From Rhizobium sp. RU36D (GTDB taxonomy: Bacteria > Pseudomonadota > Alphaproteobacteria > Rhizobiales > Rhizobiaceae): a stretch of DNA of 64,000 bases. Made by a program: the position numbers and the translations under genes. Positions 1 through 8,281 of the stretch are shown in pieces. The stretch lies in the NCBI RefSeq assembly GCF_900176345.1, contig NZ_FWXU01000025.1, positions 1 through 64,000 of the forward strand. The letters run 5' to 3'. Every line of letters begins with the position of its first letter. The stretch's first letter is position 1. The notes under the pieces were generated by a model, which was not told the origin of the DNA, made no database searches, and worked only from the letters and a program-made list of their open reading frames with translations.

Positions 1-628
1 AGACTCCATGGAGAAACTCCTTGTCGCTCATCCACGGAATGTTCGATCACAGATCAGGCGACGGCGGGCAATGTGGGGGCAGAACACCGGTTACAGAGCA
101 CTATCTTTCTCAACAATTCATTCAGAGCACTCGGCACCTGCGTAAGGATAAAGCGGCAGTGGGAGCACCATGCCTGAAAGAGGCATCGAAGCTGTCACTT
201 GATAATAGTCGCCTCACCTTCGGCTCTGAACTCCCGAGCGGAAATTATTGCCGCTCGCCCGCCCGGTTGACTGATGCCCAGATCCAGGGCACAAAGATGG
301 CATCCACGGTCGCTCACGGCAGGAAAACAGAGGAAATCAAAGGATAATTCTCTAAGACTTTGAAATCATGTGAGAATACAGGTTCTCCAGGCGAGCCGTT
401 TTCGGTCGATTTTCCGCTGAAAATTGGCGTCCGTTTCTCACAGAAAAAAGCGACGCCTTCTCAACAACTTGAGCAATCCTGGCTCCTATTCTTTCGGCCA
501 CACGTCGTACTGAAACGGGTCTCGAAAAAACTGGCTGGGGACCCGCAAGCGATGTCTGCAACGGGGCCGACAGAAGGCTGGCCGCTCCTGACGGAACAAC
601 GTCAAGAGCGGACAGTGTTGATCAACGG
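1..628. other. Gene-free left edge of the window
   Basis: I see no convincing gene here. The open frames on either strand lack a good ribosome binding site and resemble no family. The one notable element is the repeat copy at 211-390. The rest, including the stretch between the repeat and the end of the SnoaL-like gene at 629, shows no terminator, promoter or RNA gene that I can support. Confidence 0.5.
211..390. repeat. About 180-bp dispersed direct repeat, copy A
   Basis: This stretch matches 9941-10121 in the same orientation, at roughly 80% identity by eye. The best-conserved core is around 290-335 (AAAGATGGCATCCACGGTCG and following bases). Both copies contain a small hairpin, here CGAGCGG-N9-CCGCTCG at about 235-257, and both end in a GTGAGAAT..AGGTT stretch. 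The two copies bracket the LysR/DoxX/TTT block, and copy B abuts decayed CRISPR repeats. No terminal inverted repeats or transposase were found. It could be a non-autonomous mobile element, a structured RNA or a relic of a duplicated CRISPR flank; the sequence does not decide. Confidence 0.7.
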
Positions 629-1120
629 CTACTTGTCAAAGGCACCCATCTGGAAAAGGCCGCCGAGCCAGTCCTCGAGATGCCAGGTCCGGACGACCAT
701 CCCCTCATCGTTGAACTCGTGGATGTCGATGGTCATGATCGTGAAGTCCTTACCCTTCGACGGGAAGCCTGCGAACGGGCCGGCCTGGGTGGCGGAGTAG
801 GTCGAGCGAACGACGACTTTGTTGCCTTCTTCGATCATGTCCTCGAGCACAAACATTCCATTGGTGAAGGTTGCTGACATGCCGGGGATCATGGCCTTGA
901 AGCCCGCGCGGCCAGGACCCTGGCCCGGATTGGTAGGAACGTTGACCCAGTCCTCAGCCAGTACCTGATCGAGAAGATCGGGATTGCCCGTCACAAAGGT
1001 ATCGTAGAAGAGGCGGATCTTCTGCTTGTGTGCGGACTCGGCGGCGGCCGAATTGGCTATCAGCATCATGGCGGTCGTGGTGGCCGCAAGGAAGATGGAA
1101 GCACGGCGGGTGATGGTCAT
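629..1120 (-). CDS. Secreted SnoaL-like / NTF2-fold protein
   Basis: The gene encodes a 163-residue protein with an N-terminal export signal (MTITRRASIFLAATTTAMML, then a SAAAES cleavage region) followed by one SnoaL/ester-cyclase type NTF2-like domain. Typical family features are the early FYDTFVTGNPDLLDQVLAEDW stretch, shortened here to its start and end, and the late TWHLEDWLGGLFQMG segment. Such cone-shaped domains bind small hydrophobic molecules; some are cyclases, many have no known substrate. The start at 1120 is preceded by a good GAGGAG site; an upstream in-frame ATG at 1168 lacks one. It lies downstream of, and on the same strand as, the LysR gene at 1268-2167, with a 147-bp gap. 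The exact substrate is unknown. Confidence 0.75.
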   Translation of the reverse strand: MTITRRASIFLAATTTAMMLIANSAAAESAHKQKIRLFYDTFVTGNPDLLDQVLAEDWVNVPTNPGQGPGRAGFKAMIPGMSATFTNGMFVLEDMIEEGNKVVVRSTYSATQAGPFAGFPSKGKDFTIMTIDIHEFNDEGMVVRTWHLEDWLGGLFQMGAFDK

Positions 1121-1267
1121 GTCTGCAATTCTCCTCTTCACGTCGGGTTTGATGCACCAGGCTGCCAATCAGTCTGGGCTGGACGTGGAAGGAGGCTATC
1201 GATCTCCTCAGGGCGCATCATCGGCCTGAATATTGACGCTCCATTTCTTTTCTGTAGATGATGGGCA

Positions 1268-2167
1268 TCAGTTTTGGAGGTCTCCAATGCCGTCGGGGCC
1301 GGTCAGGAAGTCAAGAAAAGCGCGTGTCTTCGCCGGCAGATAGCTGCGGTTCGGATAGACGGCGTGTAAAGTGACGGATGGCCAAAGGTCCGTATCGAGC
1401 ACGGCTTCCAACAATCCTTTCGCCAGATCCTCTTGGACCAACCAGTGAGGCATCATGGACAGGCCCAAGCCCTCCCGAGTTGCCAGATAGAGCAGTGTCT
1501 CATTGCCGCTCAGGAGCACGGGCGTGAGATGCAGTTCTCGTGCCTCTGGTCCGCTTCCGAGGCGCACGTGCCCATCCGCAGCAACTGCGCTATAGGCAAG
1601 GAAAGGTCCGCCGTTCAGAGCCTCTGGATCCCTGGTGCGCCCAAGACGATCGAGAAGGTCGGGCGTTCCAACAAGAACAAAGCGGATTGTCGCCAAACGG
1701 CGTGCAATGAGGGCTTCGTCCAGAGTCGGCGTGACACGGAGGGCCAGATCGAACCCCTCCTCGACGAGATTGACCTTGCGTCCGGAGAGATCGAGATCCA
1801 GCGTCACCGCCGGGTACCGCTCACGAAAAGCCGCCAGCAGCCGCGCAAACGCTGGATTTGCCATCCAGACGGGCAAGCTGACCTTGAGCGTTCCTTTTGG
1901 TGAAACTGTCGTGTGCGACAGTTGCGCCTCTGCCTGCTCCAGCCCTTCAAGGAGAGTGCGAACGGTCGCCAGATAGAGCGTACCGGATTCGGTCAGGCTC
2001 ACACTGCGGCTGGTTCGATTCAGCAGTCTTGCGCCCACGCGTGCTTCAACATTTTGGACGTGTTTACTCGTCATGGCCGCAGAGAGCCCAAGGCGTTCGG
2101 CGGCGGCAGAAAAACTGCGCAATTCAGCGACGGCTGCAAATACCCGAAGACCAACAAGCGTGTCCAC
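1268..2167 (-). CDS. LysR-family transcriptional regulator
   Basis: This is a normal-length LysR regulator of 299 residues. It has an N-terminal winged helix-turn-helix (residues about 1-60, with SFSAAAERLGLSAAMTSKHV) and a C-terminal periplasmic-binding-like effector domain. I prefer the GTG at 2167 because the GAGGAG site lies six bases before it. An ATG at 2173 would sit directly against that site. The gene is divergent from the DoxX/VOC/cytochrome b561 operon that begins at 2304, so that operon is the likeliest target; the SnoaL-like gene downstream is another. The CrgA-like layout often senses aromatic or redox-active compounds, but the ligand here is unknown. Confidence 0.9.
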   Translation of the reverse strand: MDTLVGLRVFAAVAELRSFSAAAERLGLSAAMTSKHVQNVEARVGARLLNRTSRSVSLTESGTLYLATVRTLLEGLEQAEAQLSHTTVSPKGTLKVSLPVWMANPAFARLLAAFRERYPAVTLDLDLSGRKVNLVEEGFDLALRVTPTLDEALIARRLATIRFVLVGTPDLLDRLGRTRDPEALNGGPFLAYSAVAADGHVRLGSGPEARELHLTPVLLSGNETLLYLATREGLGLSMMPHWLVQEDLAKGLLEAVLDTDLWPSVTLHAVYPNRSYLPAKTRAFLDFLTGPDGIGDLQN

Positions 2168-2303
2168 GATCATCTCCTCAGAGGAAACGCACCATCAATG
2201 CAGGTGCCGATGATCAAACCGTACGAAAGTCATAGCATCCTGTCCATGATCAACCTTGCCGCTGTTTCCAAGAAGGCGGCAGACCCATGGAGCATGGTTC
2301 AAA

Positions 2304-2729
2304 ATGTCGACTATCGCCGCAACAGCTACACCCTCAAGCCCCCGCTGGAACATCGGCCTCTGGGCCGCCCAGATTGCACTCGCCGCCCTCTATCTCATGG
2401 GTGTCTGGATCCACCTCCTGATGTCGCCGGCAGAAGCTGCGGCCATGGGCGCCGTCTGGATGTCAGAGGCCCCACTTACCCTCGTACGCTTTATCGGGGT
2501 GATGGAACTCCTCGGTGTCATCGGATTGATCCTACCCGCCGCAACGCGGATCAAACCGCGTCTCACGGTTCTGGCCGCGACCGGGCTTCTGGCTATCCAG
2601 GCGCTGGCGATTCCCTTTCATGCCATCCGCGGCGAGTTCGCACCGCTTCCGTTCAACCTGATCTACGTCGCACTCACTGTGCTGGTCATCTGGGGCCGCT
2701 CACGCAAAGCGCCGATCCTGCCGCGCTAA
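2304..2729 (+). CDS. DoxX-like membrane protein
   Basis: The gene encodes a 141-residue integral membrane protein with about four hydrophobic segments and the LGVIGLILPAATR stretch typical of DoxX-like proteins. Members are small subunits of redox or thiol-stress systems and their biochemistry is poorly known. I chose the ATG at 2304 (MSTIAATATP) because a GGAG lies about 11 bases upstream. The longer frame from 2256 has no such site. It is the first gene of a short operon with the VOC protein (26-bp gap), cytochrome b561 and a second DoxX gene, and is divergent from a LysR gene. A four-gene redox or detoxification unit is the simplest reading. Confidence 0.8.
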   Translation: MSTIAATATPSSPRWNIGLWAAQIALAALYLMGVWIHLLMSPAEAAAMGAVWMSEAPLTLVRFIGVMELLGVIGLILPAATRIKPRLTVLAATGLLAIQALAIPFHAIRGEFAPLPFNLIYVALTVLVIWGRSRKAPILPR

Positions 2730-2755
2730 AGGCATCGACGAAGGAGGTGAACGAC

Positions 2756-3694
2756 ATGGATACGGATGCCCTGAAACTGGCTCGCAGCCTGAAGGCCTGC
2801 GGTCTTCCCGAACGGCTGAACTGGGGCGCCGTGGAATTATCGGTCACCGACCTTCATCGCGCTGTTCGGTTCTGGACCGAAACACTTGGCTTTATTGTGC
2901 GATTGCACCCGGGGATAGGCCAAGGCGTGGCAGTCGGAACAACCGAACGCACCCTTGTCATCCTGCAACCAGGAGCCTCCACACCCGCTCTTCAGAATGT
3001 GGCCGGCATGTACCACGTGGCTTTTGCTGTTCCTTCACAGAGGGAATTCTCGCGGCTCCTGAACCGGTTCACGCACCTTCAGGTGCCGATCGCACCTGTC
3101 GATCACACCATGTCAAAGGCGATCTACCTCAACGATCCCGACGGACACGGCATTGAGATCGCGCTCGAGACCCCGGAGCGCTTTGCACGTTTCGACAGCT
3201 CGAGCTCTAGCTTTGCCATGATTGACAGCGAGGGACGGTTCAGGAGCGGTCGAGATCCGCTGAACCTGCCGGCGGAGCGAGCAGCGGCAGCCGGAGCGAA
3301 TATTGCAGAGCCCATCGCTGCCGAGACCGTCACCGCGCACCTTCACCTCCACGTGCCGGCGCTCGAACAGGGATTGGACTGGTTCGAGGCGCTTGGCTTT
3401 GCCCGCAACCTGCTGCTGCCGTCGATGGGCATGGCGGATATGGGAGCGGGTGCCGCCTACACGCACCGGCTCGCTCTCAATATCTGGGCGGGACGGGGTG
3501 CGCCACCGCCGCCAACCCACTCGGCGCGGCTCATTCGCTACCACCTGACAACCTCGGACGTTGCACTCTTCAAACAGACCAGCATGCACCTTCGCTGGGA
3601 CGCCGCCGGCAACCTGTCAGGAACCGATCCGACAGGGGCCACGCTGACGCTTGCACTCACTCCCGTCGCTCGAACCGAAAGGACTGCTGCATGA
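2756..3694 (+). CDS. Two-domain VOC (glyoxalase/CatE-like) protein
   Basis: This 312-residue protein carries two vicinal-oxygen-chelate modules, the first at about residues 20-140 and the second at about 195-300. The arrangement resembles CatE-type extradiol dioxygenases. Possible metal ligands are the His in the GMYHVAF stretch and the Glu in HGIEIAL of the first domain. The second domain has HLHLHV but a degenerate C-terminal end, so activity is not certain. A near-perfect AAGGAGGTGA site precedes the ATG at 2756. The gene ends in a four-base ATGA overlap with cytochrome b561. Ring cleavage of a catechol or a thiol-transfer role are both possible; the name should stay generic. Confidence 0.8.
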   Translation: MDTDALKLARSLKACGLPERLNWGAVELSVTDLHRAVRFWTETLGFIVRLHPGIGQGVAVGTTERTLVILQPGASTPALQNVAGMYHVAFAVPSQREFSRLLNRFTHLQVPIAPVDHTMSKAIYLNDPDGHGIEIALETPERFARFDSSSSSFAMIDSEGRFRSGRDPLNLPAERAAAAGANIAEPIAAETVTAHLHLHVPALEQGLDWFEALGFARNLLLPSMGMADMGAGAAYTHRLALNIWAGRGAPPPPTHSARLIRYHLTTSDVALFKQTSMHLRWDAAGNLSGTDPTGATLTLALTPVARTERTAA

Positions 3695-4194
3695 CCCACT
3701 CCAACTTACCGGCCTATCGCCCGGCCCAGATTGCCCTCCACTGGTTCGTTATGGTGGGCGTGATCGTCCAGATTGCCATCCATGAACCGATGGTGCGTGA
3801 GACAACCGCACAGTATAGAGGCGTTGCACCGGACCCTTCCGACGCGACACTCGCCATGATGCACGGGCTGATCGGCACGCTTGTCTTCGTGGCTGTCCTG
3901 GTCCGGCTGTGGCTACGCTTCCGCTACGGTGCTCCCGGCCACGCGCAGGGAACTTCGTCCGTCCAGGCGGCCATTGCCAGCCTCGTTCATAACGCGCTTT
4001 ACGCCTGCCTCCTCGCCATGGGGATAACCGGAATGCTGACCCGCTCCGGTGTGGCAAATCTCGGCGACCTGCATTTCTTCATCAATGTTGCGATGTTCGT
4101 GCTGATCGTCCTGCATGCCGGCGCTGCGATCTTCAACCAGTTCGTTCGCAAGGATGGAACTTTGGCGCGGATGATACCGGCGCTGAGAAAGTGA
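3691..4194 (+). CDS. Cytochrome b561-type membrane protein
   Basis: This 167-residue protein has four predicted membrane segments and histidines in the places expected for two b-type hemes: in IALHW near residue 17, MMHG near 57, LVHN near 100 and IVLHAG near 141. Length and spacing fit the bacterial CybB-like cytochrome b561 family, which passes electrons in the inner membrane, often from quinol. It is translationally coupled to the VOC gene by an ATGA overlap and is followed after six bases by a DoxX gene. It probably provides the redox arm of this small operon. Confidence 0.85.
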   Translation: MTHSNLPAYRPAQIALHWFVMVGVIVQIAIHEPMVRETTAQYRGVAPDPSDATLAMMHGLIGTLVFVAVLVRLWLRFRYGAPGHAQGTSSVQAAIASLVHNALYACLLAMGITGMLTRSGVANLGDLHFFINVAMFVLIVLHAGAAIFNQFVRKDGTLARMIPALRK

Positions 4195-4200
4195 ACGCAG

Positions 4201-4602
4201 ATGACCGATGGTGCTCTGCCGACTTCACCAAGAATGAAGGCCTTGGTCATTGCGGATTGGGCTGCACGAATACTCGTCGCCGTTCCGTTCGTGATTGCTG
4301 CGTGGCTAGAAGGGCTTTCCAGCCCTGCCGATCTCGTCACCATGGATCTCGTCTGGATCCCCGGCGCGCCACTCTGGCTGGTCAGAGGCATAGCCCTTGT
4401 TGAGGCCCTTGCCGCAGTCGGATTGATCCTGCCCGGATTGACTCGGCTACCTGGCAGGCTTGTCACAGTCTCGGCAGTCGCGTTGCTCATCGTCCAAGTC
4501 AGCGCCTTCGGATTCGACTTCGCACAAGGAGCTGTCGATCAGCTTGCAGTCAAAACGATCGTTATGGCTCTTACAATCTCCATATTATGGGTGCGACGGT
4601 GA
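4201..4602 (+). CDS. DoxX-like membrane protein (second in operon)
   Basis: This 133-residue, four-segment membrane protein resembles the DoxX-like product at 2304-2729. Both have an AxVGLILPGLTR-like motif (here AAVGLILPGLTRLPGR). It starts six bases after the cytochrome b561 stop and ends the operon. The next gene, a LysR regulator, is convergent. Two different DoxX proteins around one cytochrome and one VOC enzyme suggest that they form or assist a membrane complex, though direct evidence is lacking. Confidence 0.8.
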   Translation: MTDGALPTSPRMKALVIADWAARILVAVPFVIAAWLEGLSSPADLVTMDLVWIPGAPLWLVRGIALVEALAAVGLILPGLTRLPGRLVTVSAVALLIVQVSAFGFDFAQGAVDQLAVKTIVMALTISILWVRR

Positions 4603-4641
4603 CTTCATCTCATCAGGGAATGATTTGCACTCCATAGCACT

Positions 4642-5541
4642 CTAGCAGTCCGTCCATTCTTGGATCAGCATCTCCCGGAACCGGATTGCAGCCGGCGACA
4701 AGCGCCCTCCCCGACGTTCGACAAGACCGATCGTGCGGCTGACCAAAGGCCCAGTCAGCGGCACCGTAGCAATCACGGGATGCTCCACCTGCGGCGTCGC
4801 AAGTTTAGGCATCACGGAGATCCCCAGCCCGGCTTCCACCAATCCGAGAGATGTTGACAAATGGTTTACTTCGTAGAACCAGTTGAGCTGCACCTGGGCG
4901 GTCGTCAGTGCTCGATCGAGCACGGCGCGGTTACCGCTTGTCTTGCTCACTCCAATCAGCGGATGCCCGGCGAGATCTGCCCAAGTGAGCGTCTTGGCCG
5001 TGGCGAGCGGATGATCACGGCGGCAGGCAAGCACGAACGGATCCTCGATCAAGGGGGTAAAGTTCAGATCGGCGCGCGCTGCACCGGTGATGTTGATGCC
5101 GAATTCGACCTCACCGTTCGCCACGGCGTCCAGGCCTTCGTTTGCCGACAAATCGAGAATCCGAAATCGAATGCCCGGGAATTTTTCGTTGAACGACTGC
5201 ACAACCCTGGGAAGAAAGTAGAAGGCAGCCGTCGGGACCGATGCGATCGTCACCTGCGCGCGATGACGGCCGCCGAGATCGCTGATCGACAGGATGGAAT
5301 CTTCGAATTCATCCACAAGTCGCCGAACCAGCGGCAAGAGCTCCCGTCCGATCTGGGTAGGCGCGACATGTCGCGTGGTTCTTTCGATGAGCTGCGCGCC
5401 AACCGCCTCTTCCAATCCTTTAATGCGCCTTGAAAGCGCAGGTTGTGACAGATTCAGTTGTCGGGCTGCTTCATTGAACGAGCCCAGATCAAGGACGGCG
5501 AGAAATGCCTTCAGGTCGAGAAATTCGAAATTATTCCGCAT
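4642..5541 (-). CDS. LysR-family regulator of the tautomerase/TTT locus
   Basis: This 299-residue LysR protein has an HTH at about residues 5-62 (SFNEAARQLNLSQPALSRRI) and an effector domain behind it. I chose the ATG at 5541 (MRNNFEFLDLKAFL), where LysR homology begins. The open frame extends 75 codons further upstream but reads through the intergenic region and into the divergent gene. The gene is divergently arranged with the PrpF/GalD-like tautomerase at 5642, so it probably controls that gene and the TTT transporter behind it, in response to a carboxylated metabolite. Confidence 0.9.
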   Translation of the reverse strand: MRNNFEFLDLKAFLAVLDLGSFNEAARQLNLSQPALSRRIKGLEEAVGAQLIERTTRHVAPTQIGRELLPLVRRLVDEFEDSILSISDLGGRHRAQVTIASVPTAAFYFLPRVVQSFNEKFPGIRFRILDLSANEGLDAVANGEVEFGINITGAARADLNFTPLIEDPFVLACRRDHPLATAKTLTWADLAGHPLIGVSKTSGNRAVLDRALTTAQVQLNWFYEVNHLSTSLGLVEAGLGISVMPKLATPQVEHPVIATVPLTGPLVSRTIGLVERRGGRLSPAAIRFREMLIQEWTDC

Positions 5542-5552
5542 TTCGAAATAAT
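5524..5552. promoter_or_regulatory. Possible operator: two TTCGAAAT repeats
   Basis: Two copies of TTCGAAATWAT begin at 5524 and 5542, 18 bp apart, and straddle the LysR start codon at 5541. Each contains the palindrome TTCGAA. Spacing of nearly two helical turns next to a divergent LysR promoter would suit autoregulation. However, the first copy lies inside the first codons of the LysR gene, so coincidence cannot be excluded. Confidence 0.3.
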
Positions 5553-5641
5553 CACGCAATTCTTTGCATTTCACAACTGATTTCCGACATGAGAACTCTC
5601 CTCTCGCAGCCGGCAGAGACCGGCCTGGAGGATGATGCCGA

Positions 5642-6745
5642 ATGGACGACCTGATCAGGATACCCTGCGTAATGATGCGCGGCGGAACGTCGAAGGGACC
5701 GTTTTTCCTGTCCCGCGACCTTCCGGTGGATCCGGAAGAACGCGATCGCCTGCTTTTGGAGATCATGGGATCGGGTCACCCGTTGCAGATCGATGGTATC
5801 GGCGGTGGCAATCCGCTGAGCAGCAAGGTGGCGATCGTCGGACCCTCGTCACACCCGGAAGCAGACGTCGATTATCTCTTCGCCCAGGTGAAAGTTCTGG
5901 AGCAATCCGTCGATACTGCCCCCAATTGCGGCAACATGCTTTCAGCCGTCGGCCCTTTTGCCATCGAGGCCGGACTGATTGCGGCTGAAGTCGGCGAAAC
6001 GCTCATCCGGGTCCACAACGTCAACACCGGCAAGATCATCGAAGCGCGGGTCCGCACTCCCGATGGCCATATGGTCTATCAGGGCGAAGCGCAGATCGAC
6101 GGCGTTCCCGGGACCGCAGCGCCTGTCTATCTGGCCTTCCGCAATGCCATCGGTGCCAAGACGGGTAAGCTGCTGCCGACTGGACATGCAGTCGACCGGG
6201 TGCTCGATGTCGATGCAACGCTTGTTGACGGAGCAACGCCACTGGTGGTCCTTCGCGCCTGCGACTTCGGCTTCACCGGGTCTGAACCGGCTGCTTTGCT
6301 GGATAGCAATAGCGCCTTCATGACACGGCTTGAAAGCGTGAGACGCGAGGCAGGTCGCATGATGGGGCTCGGCGACGTCAGCCAGTCCGTTCTGCCGAAA
6401 CCGCTCTTGATCGGCCCATCACTGGGTCACGGCGATCTCGCCGTCCGTTACTTCACGCCCGCGAGCTGCCACACGGCGCTTGCCACCACCGGCGCGGTCA
6501 GCCTCGGGCTTGCCGCGACGATCCCCACGAGCCTTGTGGGGGAGCACTTTCCAAACATGACCTTGCCGGTTTCGCTGGCTTGGGAACATCCGACAGGCCT
6601 TCTGCGTGTGCGTATCGAGAAGGCTCAAGGAGACAACAGTCCGACGGTCTCGGTGATGAGAACCAGCCGACGGCTGTTTGAAGGCGCGGCGCTTGTCCGC
6701 AAACGCGATCCGATGGTTGCTAACTATCGCGTCGCTTCAAAGTGA
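5642..6745 (+). CDS. PrpF-family isomerase, probable 4-oxalomesaconate tautomerase
   Basis: This 367-residue protein belongs to the PrpF/GalD family, which has a diaminopimelate epimerase fold with two similar halves. The N-terminal RIPCVMMRGGTSKGPFF signature and the DTAPNCGNML cysteine motif near residue 100 are characteristic. GalD isomerises the keto form of 4-oxalomesaconate during gallate and syringate breakdown; PrpF isomerises aconitates. The start has GGAGG eleven bases before it. The TTT importer genes follow at once, so the pathway probably begins with uptake of a tricarboxylate-like acid. GalD-like is my preferred assignment, but other tricarboxylate isomerisations are possible. 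Confidence 0.85.
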   Translation: MDDLIRIPCVMMRGGTSKGPFFLSRDLPVDPEERDRLLLEIMGSGHPLQIDGIGGGNPLSSKVAIVGPSSHPEADVDYLFAQVKVLEQSVDTAPNCGNMLSAVGPFAIEAGLIAAEVGETLIRVHNVNTGKIIEARVRTPDGHMVYQGEAQIDGVPGTAAPVYLAFRNAIGAKTGKLLPTGHAVDRVLDVDATLVDGATPLVVLRACDFGFTGSEPAALLDSNSAFMTRLESVRREAGRMMGLGDVSQSVLPKPLLIGPSLGHGDLAVRYFTPASCHTALATTGAVSLGLAATIPTSLVGEHFPNMTLPVSLAWEHPTGLLRVRIEKAQGDNSPTVSVMRTSRRLFEGAALVRKRDPMVANYRVASK

Positions 6746-6776
6746 ATGCCATACTTGACTCGGGAGGAGATCAGAA

Positions 6777-7757
6777 ATGCCCATGACAATGACCCGCCGC
6801 CTCGTGCTTTCGCTGTGCAGCACGGCACTTGCTTTTTCCGTCGCAGGCTCAGGCCTAGCTCAGGACGCCTATCCATCCAAGCCGATCACCTTGGTCGTAT
6901 CCTACGCCGCCGGAGGCGGCACCGACGCAATCGCCCGTGTCTTTGCAGCACGCCTCGAAAAGGCGCTTGATGGCCGGGTGATCGTCGAAAACCGCCCCGG
7001 CGCGGCTGCTAATATCGGGACGGAAGTGACAGCCTCCGCAGATCCTGATGGCTACACGCTGCTCATCGGCAATCAGGGCCCGATGGTGGTCAATCCACAC
7101 ATCTTCAATCTGAAGGCAGATCCCGCTGAAGCGCTCGATCCCATCGCGATGATTGCCGATGCTTCGCTGGTCGTGGTTGTTGGCCCGCGTCTGCAGGTCA
7201 ACTCGCTCGGCGCACTGATCGAGGCCGCGAAGTCCAAGGAGCTTGTGTACGGCTCGGCAGGCAATGCTTCGGCAAGCCATCTCGGCGCCCTGCTTCTTGG
7301 TCAGACGGCCGGGATCAAGGTCAAGCATGTTCCCTACAAGGGTGCTGGCCCGGCCGTGAACGATCTCGTCGGCGGTCACATCGATTTCATGGTCACCACC
7401 ATTCCGTCCGCCATCGGCCTGATCGAAAGCGGTACGCTGAAAGCACTTGCCGTCACCGGCGACAAGCGCTTTGAAACGCTGCCCGATGTTCCCACCGCCA
7501 TCGAAGCCGGTTTGGCCGGCTACACAGCATCCGCATGGTATGGTCTTGTCGGCCCTAAGGGCATGCCGGCGGAGGTCAAGGCGAAGCTCGAAAAGGCAAC
7601 CGCAGAGACGCTCGGGGATACCGAGGTTCTCGACAAGCTGAAGAACGATGGCGCGGTTGCGTCGAGCATGGGTGCCCAGGCCTTTGCCGACTTCATGGCA
7701 ACGGAGCGCGCCCGTTGGGGTGAGGTGGTCAAGGCCGCCGACATCAAGGTCGAATAA
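6777..7757 (+). CDS. TTT-family periplasmic binding protein (TctC/Bug)
   Basis: This 326-residue secreted protein has a signal peptide ending near GSGLAQ. The mature part starts with YPSKPITLVVSYAAGGGTD, which is diagnostic of Bug/TctC receptors. These bind carboxylates between two lobes and deliver them to the TctAB membrane complex. A GAGGAGA site lies eight bases before the ATG. The genes for TctB and TctA follow in order with one-base gaps, so the importer is complete. Its position behind a GalD/PrpF-like isomerase suggests a di- or tricarboxylate ligand. Confidence 0.92.
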   Translation: MPMTMTRRLVLSLCSTALAFSVAGSGLAQDAYPSKPITLVVSYAAGGGTDAIARVFAARLEKALDGRVIVENRPGAAANIGTEVTASADPDGYTLLIGNQGPMVVNPHIFNLKADPAEALDPIAMIADASLVVVVGPRLQVNSLGALIEAAKSKELVYGSAGNASASHLGALLLGQTAGIKVKHVPYKGAGPAVNDLVGGHIDFMVTTIPSAIGLIESGTLKALAVTGDKRFETLPDVPTAIEAGLAGYTASAWYGLVGPKGMPAEVKAKLEKATAETLGDTEVLDKLKNDGAVASSMGAQAFADFMATERARWGEVVKAADIKVE

Positions 7758-7758
7758 C

Positions 7759-8280
7759 ATGCAGGACGTGTCGACGAACAACGAACCACCAGCTGCGAAC
7801 GGCTGGCAGGGGCGGGAGAGGATTGCCGGTCTTGTTCTGGTGGCCCTTGGCGGACTGGGCCTCTGGGGCGGTGCAGACCTGCCCTTCATGACGAGTGACG
7901 GTGTGGGGTCGGGGCTGATGCCTCGCATCCTCTCCCTGATGATCCTGGGCCTCGGCGCTCTCCAGATTTTCCTCAGCCTCAAGGATCCAGGTCCTTCGAC
8001 CGGTCACTGGGCGATCCGCGAGACGATCCCGGTGGTCCTTGGTGTCATCCTGTTCGCCGTCACGATCCGCGGTTACCCCTTGGGGCCGATCGCTATCCCG
8101 AGCCTCGGGATGGCGGTGGCCTGCCCGCTGGCCATCATCGCATCCGGCCTTGCCGCACGCGATTCCCGCCTTCCGGAACTGCTCGTCTTTGCGGTCATGT
8201 TGACGGCCTTCTGCATTGGGTTGTTCCGCTATGCGCTCGGCCTATCGGTCCCCGTTGCGCCCTGGCTGCTAGGATACTGA
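7759..8280 (+). CDS. TTT transporter small membrane subunit (TctB)
   Basis: This 173-residue protein has four hydrophobic segments and the usual TctB length and layout, beginning with a short cytoplasmic tail before the AGLVLVALGGLGLWGG segment. TctB is the poorly conserved small partner of TctA in solute:cation symport. The ATG at 7759 lies one base after the binding-protein stop, and the gene ends one base before tctA begins. The longer frame starting at 7648 lies inside the preceding gene and is not used. Confidence 0.88.
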   Translation: MQDVSTNNEPPAANGWQGRERIAGLVLVALGGLGLWGGADLPFMTSDGVGSGLMPRILSLMILGLGALQIFLSLKDPGPSTGHWAIRETIPVVLGVILFAVTIRGYPLGPIAIPSLGMAVACPLAIIASGLAARDSRLPELLVFAVMLTAFCIGLFRYALGLSVPVAPWLLGY

Positions 8281-8281
8281 G

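Noticed and set aside
391..628. A matching CRISPR remnant next to repeat copy A
   Set aside because: No GATCCACG-type repeat motif or 63-64 bp period was found there.
1913..2755. A long N-terminal extension of the VOC gene back to 1913
   Set aside because: It would run over the divergent LysR and DoxX genes; a near-perfect ribosome site marks the start at 2756.
5542..5766. A 75-residue N-terminal extension of the LysR protein at 4642-5541
   Set aside because: It would overlap the divergent tautomerase gene and shows no LysR homology; the HTH begins right after the ATG at 5541.
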